Source of the DNA: Chlamydomonas sphaeroides
Taxonomy: Eukaryota; Chlorophyta; Chlorophyceae; Chlamydomonadales; Chlamydomonadaceae
Reading direction: 5' to 3'
Length of the DNA stretch: 64,000 nucleotides
Assembly: GCA_001662425.1 (NCBI GenBank)
Contig: BDDC01000032.1
Coordinates: 85,553-149,552 of the forward strand
Made by a program: the position numbers and the translations under genes. The notes beneath the pieces are model-generated. The model had not been told where the DNA came from. It ran no database searches and saw only the letters and a list, made by a program, of their open reading frames with translations. Of this stretch, positions 60,190-64,000 are shown one piece after another. Each line of letters opens with the position of its first letter. Positions within the stretch are counted from its first letter, which is position 1.

Positions 60190-60557
60190 CATGCACCGAC
60201 TGCTGCATCAAACTCTTCACGTGTGGTAACAGCGACGTTGTAGATATATTTCGAATTGAAGCCCCTCCGTGGGCGTGTATCCGGCACGCGCGTCCCTGTA
60301 AAATACGATACGGTCCCATACTTTGCACGACGGGTCGTCGTCATCCGCTCCTGGGCGGACACACGCGTAGATTCCCGCAGCGCTACATAGACTCGCTCGG
60401 GAGCTGCATCACCTAACTGCATGAAAACGCGCCGCACGGCTTTGCGCGCCGCATCCCGCCCCGTGTGTCCGATGTATCGACCGTATTCCTTTTCAGCGAT
60501 CCCGCTGGCAGCAGCCACTTTAAACGAACGTTGGTCCTCTGACATACCCTTGGGCAT
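60189..60557 (-). CDS. MC1-like chromosomal protein (tentative)
   Basis: 122 aa, strongly basic. The order YGRYIGHTGRDAARKAVRRV (G-x-x-x-G-x-T-x-x-x-A-A-x-K-A), then YVALRESTRVSAQERMTTTR, RAKYGTVSYFTGTRV and FNSKYIYNVAVT, resembles the MC1-type DNA-bending chromosomal protein family known in archaea and found in several giant-virus genomes. Such a protein would bind and bend DNA for genome packing. The identification is by pattern only. Promoter region TCAATTAAATCAATCG in front of the ATG. Confidence 0.55.
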   Translation of the reverse strand: MPKGMSEDQRSFKVAAASGIAEKEYGRYIGHTGRDAARKAVRRVFMQLGDAAPERVYVALRESTRVSAQERMTTTRRAKYGTVSYFTGTRVPDTRPRRGFNSKYIYNVAVTTREEFDAAVGA

Positions 60558-60634
60558 TTTAAACGTTGAACGATTGATTTAATTGACCAAACACAAAGAT
60601 CTCCCCTCTTTCAACTCTCTAGGTCAGAATGAGG

Positions 60635-61279
60635 TCAGTAGCGCGCGAGCTCATCGCACCGGCGCCACGAGACCAGGGGTACATTGTCCACCGGCTCGGT
60701 ACCGCATGGCAGCGGCTGGATCGGAGACGGAGCATCCTGTGGTGGAAGCAGCATGGCAGGGTCCACCGGGACGGGCAGTAGTGGGCGGTGAGTATCCTTG
60801 GCGATGAGCTGGCTGTTAACGTTAAAGTCGAATGGTATCTGCACGCGGTCTTGGGGGTTCATGCACAACCACTCCCATCGGTTGAAGCCAGTGGAGCGCA
60901 GCGTGCACGGCGGGTTGCTGAGGCGCGTGTCCTCGCTCGCCGTGTTGGCACAGATGCGCACTTGGGTACTCGTTTGGCAGAACGGAGGCTGCGCGCCGGG
61001 CATGTACGCATCCCCTGGGTACCGGCTCGACTTGCGGTTGAGGCTCTTGAGCTCCGAGTCCACATCCACCATGGACCTCGACACACACGTCGAGACCCCC
61101 TGTCCGGTGCCGGTGCGCGCGTCTTCATGCAAGCACGGCTCGCACGTGTGCCAGGGCGTGGCGAGCACGTAGTCTGACGGCCCCACACTCTCTGTCAGTG
61201 TCGTTTCGTACGAGTTCTTATCATAGTTGAGCCGGGTAAAGTTAGAAAAGTGGTTTGACTTGTCACATGTGGCTGCCAT
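60635..61279 (-). CDS. Virion-type protein, paralogue of the 140-aa gene at 59694
   Basis: 214 aa. It shares the start motif FTRLNYDKNSYETTLTESVG followed by PSDYVLATPWHTCEPCL with 59694-60116 and extends further with Cys pairs (CVSRSMVDVD, RICANTASEDTRLSNPPC) and a WEWLCMNPQDRVQIPFDFNV segment, then a Pro-rich end (VPVDPAMLLPPQDAPSPIQP). The two genes are about 0.5 kb apart on opposite strands. Conserved among mimivirus-like viruses to my recollection, role unknown. Leader AGGATAGATAGAG. Confidence 0.8.
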   Translation of the reverse strand: MAATCDKSNHFSNFTRLNYDKNSYETTLTESVGPSDYVLATPWHTCEPCLHEDARTGTGQGVSTCVSRSMVDVDSELKSLNRKSSRYPGDAYMPGAQPPFCQTSTQVRICANTASEDTRLSNPPCTLRSTGFNRWEWLCMNPQDRVQIPFDFNVNSQLIAKDTHRPLLPVPVDPAMLLPPQDAPSPIQPLPCGTEPVDNVPLVSWRRCDELARY

Positions 61280-61417
61280 CTCTATCTATCCTTTGCTTCT
61301 TCTTCTTGATCTATCAAACAAACTCTTTTTTTTGGTGTGACCAAGCGGAATTCTCACGTGACCAATATAAGAACTGCGCAGGACCGCCGCTGAATTGCTT
61401 GTCCAGAGAGAAAAACA

Positions 61418-62173
61418 ATGTCGGACCGCCGGAGGATCTGTTGTGAGATCTGCGCGGAACTCGTGCCGGCTGACGGCCAAGCCTACGCAGATCATCTGCG
61501 GACATGCACACACGTCTACACAGCCGTGACACCCGTCTTATCTCGATTTTTCCCGGTTTTGTCCACGGGCCTCGATGTGCTGGGCCGCCGAGCCGCTGCC
61601 GCTCTGTCCAGATTAAGCCTTGCAGCTACTACTCCTAACGCTACTCCTAACCCTCCGACTCGTTCGTCGACGGACCGCTTCTTCGCCGGTCTAATGCAAG
61701 ATATGCTTGGACAGGAACTCGCGTCTGAAGCTGCCGTCAACCATGCTGATGTACGCGCGTTCATCATGCCAGTTGCATCGGCGGTTGCAACTGGCGGACC
61801 CCATCGCTTAGGCATCCCTGTGGCAGCGGCAGCGGTGCCTGCAGACCGCTTGGCGAGCATGCTAACAGCCGCTGCATTCGGCTTCGGCTTTGATGTCGCC
61901 AGCGAACAGGAATTCGACCAGTGGGTATCTGACATGCTCGGCACGGTACCCGTGGGTGTGCCGGACGTGACGGCGGTGACGACGGTCCGCGAGGCGCGTG
62001 ACTTTGACGCGGATACAGTGTGCCCCATCTGCCACGAAGCGCTGCGCGTGCACGGGCCGGACTCGACGGTGCGCGTAGTGAACCAGTGCAATCACGCTTT
62101 CTGCAGCGGCTGCCTAGAGCGCTGGTTTGAGATGAGCAAAAAATGCCCGATGTGCATGATGGCGGTGGCGTGA
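61418..62173 (+). CDS. RING-finger protein with N-terminal zinc-binding motif
   Basis: 251 aa. The C-terminal RING-H2-like finger: CPICHEALRVHGPDSTVRVV then NQCNHAFCSGCLERWFEMSK and KCPMC (C-x2-C ... C-x-H-x2-C-x2-C ... C-x2-C). The N-terminus has CEICAELVPADGQAYADHLR-TCTH, a second zinc-binding site. The middle (~60-165) is Ala/Thr/Pro rich with PNATPNPPTRSSTD and a helical region. Probably an E3 ubiquitin ligase acting on host proteins or virion assembly; the USP at 45662 is a natural counterpart. Confidence 0.85.
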   Translation: MSDRRRICCEICAELVPADGQAYADHLRTCTHVYTAVTPVLSRFFPVLSTGLDVLGRRAAAALSRLSLAATTPNATPNPPTRSSTDRFFAGLMQDMLGQELASEAAVNHADVRAFIMPVASAVATGGPHRLGIPVAAAAVPADRLASMLTAAAFGFGFDVASEQEFDQWVSDMLGTVPVGVPDVTAVTTVREARDFDADTVCPICHEALRVHGPDSTVRVVNQCNHAFCSGCLERWFEMSKKCPMCMMAVA

Positions 62174-62224
62174 TGGCGTTGAAGTCCAATCAAATTGTCA
62201 CACAATAATAACCATTACGATAAC

Positions 62225-63448
62225 ATGTCCGGATCAGGAGTTACCACAGTCATACTTGTGTTGGTGGCATCGGTGGCTCTCCTTGCAGTCCTGTGGACAT
62301 GGCAGAGCACACTGTTCGGGGCCACACCGTCTGCGAACTCTCCTCCTTCAAAGAGGATCGAAGCGTTTGTATCTAACTCTAACTCTAACTCTAACTCTAA
62401 CTCTAACTCTTTGTCCAAGGACACGAGTGGTGCCGTCAAGACCGCATTTCAAAATGCGCTCGGTCGTGACCCCAGCGTCTCCGAGCTCGAGTATTATGCG
62501 AGCGAGGTCAGCAACGCTCGCTTGACGATCGATGATGTCACGTCGCTCTTGAAAATTTCAAATACACTGAGTCCGCAACCCGCTGATCGCGAATTTTCCG
62601 ACCGTGTAACGTACACGCGCGTCGTGGATGCGTTCTCAACGACCCTGTTCCGGATGCCGTCTGATGCAGAGCTGCGCAAGTACTACAAAGCGCTCCTCAC
62701 GGGTGGCATGCTGTTGGCGGATGTTCTCGCAGACATCAAGAGCTCGGAGGAGTACCAGGCCAAACAACCGCGCGGGTTCAATGAGTCTACTCGCCCGCAG
62801 AAAAAGCCGGTCCCGGATCCTAAGATACCCGAGAAGATCCCTGAGACCAAGATACCTGAGGCTAAGACCCTTGAGACTAAAACCCCGGAGCTTAAGGCCC
62901 CTGAGGTCGGAGGACGACAGCCACAGAAACCTGAAGCATTCATGCCGGTGCCGGGCGCCGACCCTCAATTGACCGACCTAGTCTATGACGTGTACTTCCA
63001 GATCCTTGGGCGCATTCCTGACGAAGCAACTGCCAACTACATTGTGTCCAGGCTCATCCCCTTCAAGTCCACAGTGACCCAGAGTCATGTCGCGGATATC
63101 GTCCTGGCCTTGCATGAGTTTGAGTCCCTGCCGCCGCCCCCGCCGCCGCCATACACCGACGGAAGTGCAAACACCGACCAAGACTACTACGACGACAACG
63201 ACCAGCTCTACAGCATCATGAGCTACTCGAACCCCTCAAAAGATCACAGGCGCCTTGAGTATCCGCGGCCGCGGCCATACCATTGGAAGCGCGCACAGAT
63301 ACCGGAGGCCCGGCCACCTGTGTGCACGCTGTCCACCAGGGAGTGTGCGGTGTGCCCACGGAACAGCCAGACGGCGCTCATTGGCACCCTCTTGACTGAC
63401 GCGACGCACACCAAGGTGGGTTCCATTCTGCCACTCTTTGACGAATAA
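62225..63448 (+). CDS. Virion membrane protein with DUF4214-like repeats
   Basis: 407 aa from ATG 62225 (an in-frame TTG upstream is ignored). N-terminal membrane helix (VTTVILVLVASVALLAVLWT), then NSNSNSNSNSN. Residues ~75-195 contain two DUF4214-like repeats: FQNALGRDPSVSELEYYASE, and FSTTLFRMPSDAELRKYYKA, LLTGGMLLADVLADIKSSEE, YQAK. A PEKIPETKIPEAKTLETKT spacer leads to a third (YDVYFQILGRIPDEATANYI). The end, TALIGTLLTDATHTKVGSIL, is a motif I recall from giant-virus virion proteins. DUF4214 repeats occur in bacterial surface and phycobilisome-linker-like proteins. Confidence 0.8.
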   Translation: MSGSGVTTVILVLVASVALLAVLWTWQSTLFGATPSANSPPSKRIEAFVSNSNSNSNSNSNSLSKDTSGAVKTAFQNALGRDPSVSELEYYASEVSNARLTIDDVTSLLKISNTLSPQPADREFSDRVTYTRVVDAFSTTLFRMPSDAELRKYYKALLTGGMLLADVLADIKSSEEYQAKQPRGFNESTRPQKKPVPDPKIPEKIPETKIPEAKTLETKTPELKAPEVGGRQPQKPEAFMPVPGADPQLTDLVYDVYFQILGRIPDEATANYIVSRLIPFKSTVTQSHVADIVLALHEFESLPPPPPPPYTDGSANTDQDYYDDNDQLYSIMSYSNPSKDHRRLEYPRPRPYHWKRAQIPEARPPVCTLSTRECAVCPRNSQTALIGTLLTDATHTKVGSILPLFDE

Positions 63449-63505
63449 TTGTGGAACTACTGTAAGAACTAAGAACTCAGAACTAAGAACTCAGAACTAA
63501 GAGAC

Positions 63506-63805
63506 ATGTCCTCTGACGCTCGTTTCTGCATCTATAATGCAGACGGATCTTACGAATGTGTTCCCGGGGACATGGGGCGGTGCAAGCTTTCTCAAAAAGA
63601 GCTCGCGAACAAGCAGAAAGTCTTCAGCGACATCCAGCAACGATATGCAGCCGCGCAGCAGAAGACGCCGTGCCCTCTCGCAGGGTACTCGCGTGTCGCG
63701 GAGGGACCTTACAGCGGCTATTGCGTCAGCATGACTCCCCACAACCAACTGACCATCGACTTTGGAGTCACTCGGTTCTATGACGAACTTGTGGATCCCA
63801 AGTGA
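63506..63805 (+). CDS. Small virion-type protein with CxYxADG motif
   Basis: 99 aa. It opens MSSDARFCIYNADGSYECVP, matching the C-x-Y-x-A-x-G-x-Y-x-C motif at the starts of 28595-29206 (minus) and 51866-52702. Two further Cys are in RYAAAQQKTPCPLAGYSRV and GPYSGYCVSMT, then a short C-terminal strand region (NQLTIDFGVTRFYDELV). Four AGAACTCAGAACTAA repeats lie before the ATG. Confidence 0.78.
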   Translation: MSSDARFCIYNADGSYECVPGDMGRCKLSQKELANKQKVFSDIQQRYAAAQQKTPCPLAGYSRVAEGPYSGYCVSMTPHNQLTIDFGVTRFYDELVDPK

Positions 63806-63877
63806 AATACATGGTGAGACCTGCGTTGACATGAAGCCGTAGCGAACGTTGACATTGAGTATAGTAGAGTCTTGATC

Positions 63878-64000
63878 ATGGCACCACTCTTATCGGAAGA
63901 GCAGTATGCGTTTGTGCACGCACCAAGGGGCGCGCATCAGAGCCTACAGAGCTGGGCGGGCACGGGCAAGACGCACACCCTGACGGAGCGCGTGGCACAT
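63878..64000 (+). CDS. SF1 helicase, UvrD-like (5' part only)
   Basis: 41 codons to the window end, no stop. It starts MAPLLSEEQYAFVHAPRG and reaches Walker A in LQSWAGTGKTHTLTERVAH, the start of UvrD/Rep-type SF1 helicases (Q-motif EEQYAFVHA). The frame remains open at 64000. The AGTATAGTAGAG leader precedes the ATG. UvrD-like helicases occur in mimivirus relatives and act in repair or recombination. Confidence 0.75.
   Translation, partial: MAPLLSEEQYAFVHAPRGAHQSLQSWAGTGKTHTLTERVAH

Noticed and set aside
1..64000. rRNA, tRNA or integron/IS-type bacterial elements
   Set aside because: No characteristic sequences were seen on either strand; the only mobile element found is the TA-flanked family described above.

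Overview
The window reads as a piece of a nucleocytoplasmic large DNA virus (Nucleocytoviricota) genome, most likely from an algal or protist mimivirus-like lineage (Imitervirales). The evidence is a typical gene set: a fused primase-D5 helicase, PCNA, a degenerate RFC-like clamp-loader subunit, a MutS7 protein with a C-terminal HNH domain, RPB7, TFIIB, TFIIS, a D6/D11-type helicase, a SNF2 helicase, an FtsJ-like cap methyltransferase, a MIF4G translation factor, DHFR-thymidylate synthase, metacaspase, USP-type deubiquitinase, RING protein and many short Cys-rich or single-pass virion-type proteins. Genes are intronless, lie on both strands and are tightly packed, often with overlapping convergent stops. 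Base composition is richer in G+C than in most described mimivirus relatives. No major capsid, DNA polymerase, packaging ATPase or tRNA gene falls in the window, so order- or family-level placement is inference.

Layout. 1-6.0 kb: Cys-rich and membrane virion-type proteins plus a long Ser/Thr/Lys-rich putatively myristoylated protein. 6-16.3 kb: DHFR-TS, two membrane or ectodomain proteins (one PAN/apple-like), PCNA, a repeat-built 889-aa protein and an MSV199-T5orf172 protein. 16.3-22.8 kb: primase-helicase, TFIIS, an acidic protein and MIF4G. 22.8-23.1 kb: a short transposon-derived repeat. 23.1-30.4 kb: repeat-rich membrane protein, microproteins, the D6/D11-type helicase and virion-type proteins. 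30.5-39.9 kb: RPB7, TFIIB, two glycosyltransferase-like genes, thioredoxin-like protein, FtsJ methyltransferase and a short virion-type protein. 40.0-40.8 kb: a transposon remnant interrupted by a 444-N assembly gap. 40.8-52.7 kb: SLATT-like membrane protein, DUF5672-type glycosyltransferase-like protein, metacaspase, USP, many small membrane proteins and a beta-propeller-like protein. 52.9-64 kb: SNF2 helicase, clamp-loader-like protein, MutS7-HNH, DnaJ C-terminal-like protein, virion-type proteins, MC1-like protein, RING protein, a DUF4214-like virion membrane protein and the start of a UvrD-type SF1 helicase.

Together the genes cover nucleotide supply (DHFR-TS), replication and repair (primase-helicase, PCNA, clamp loader, MutS7, helicases), transcription and capping (RPB7, TFIIB, TFIIS, D6/D11-type helicase, FtsJ), host translation and proteostasis (MIF4G, USP, RING, metacaspase, DnaJ-like), and virion surface and glycan building.

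The most notable unexplained structures are: a small TA-flanked transposon/MITE family in three copies, one carrying the start of a Tc1/mariner-IS630-like transposase; a 32-bp element found in the same orientation upstream of two genes; a recurrent AGTAGA/GA-rich leader just before start codons; and a shared N-terminal C-x-Y-x-A-x-G motif in three virion-type proteins.
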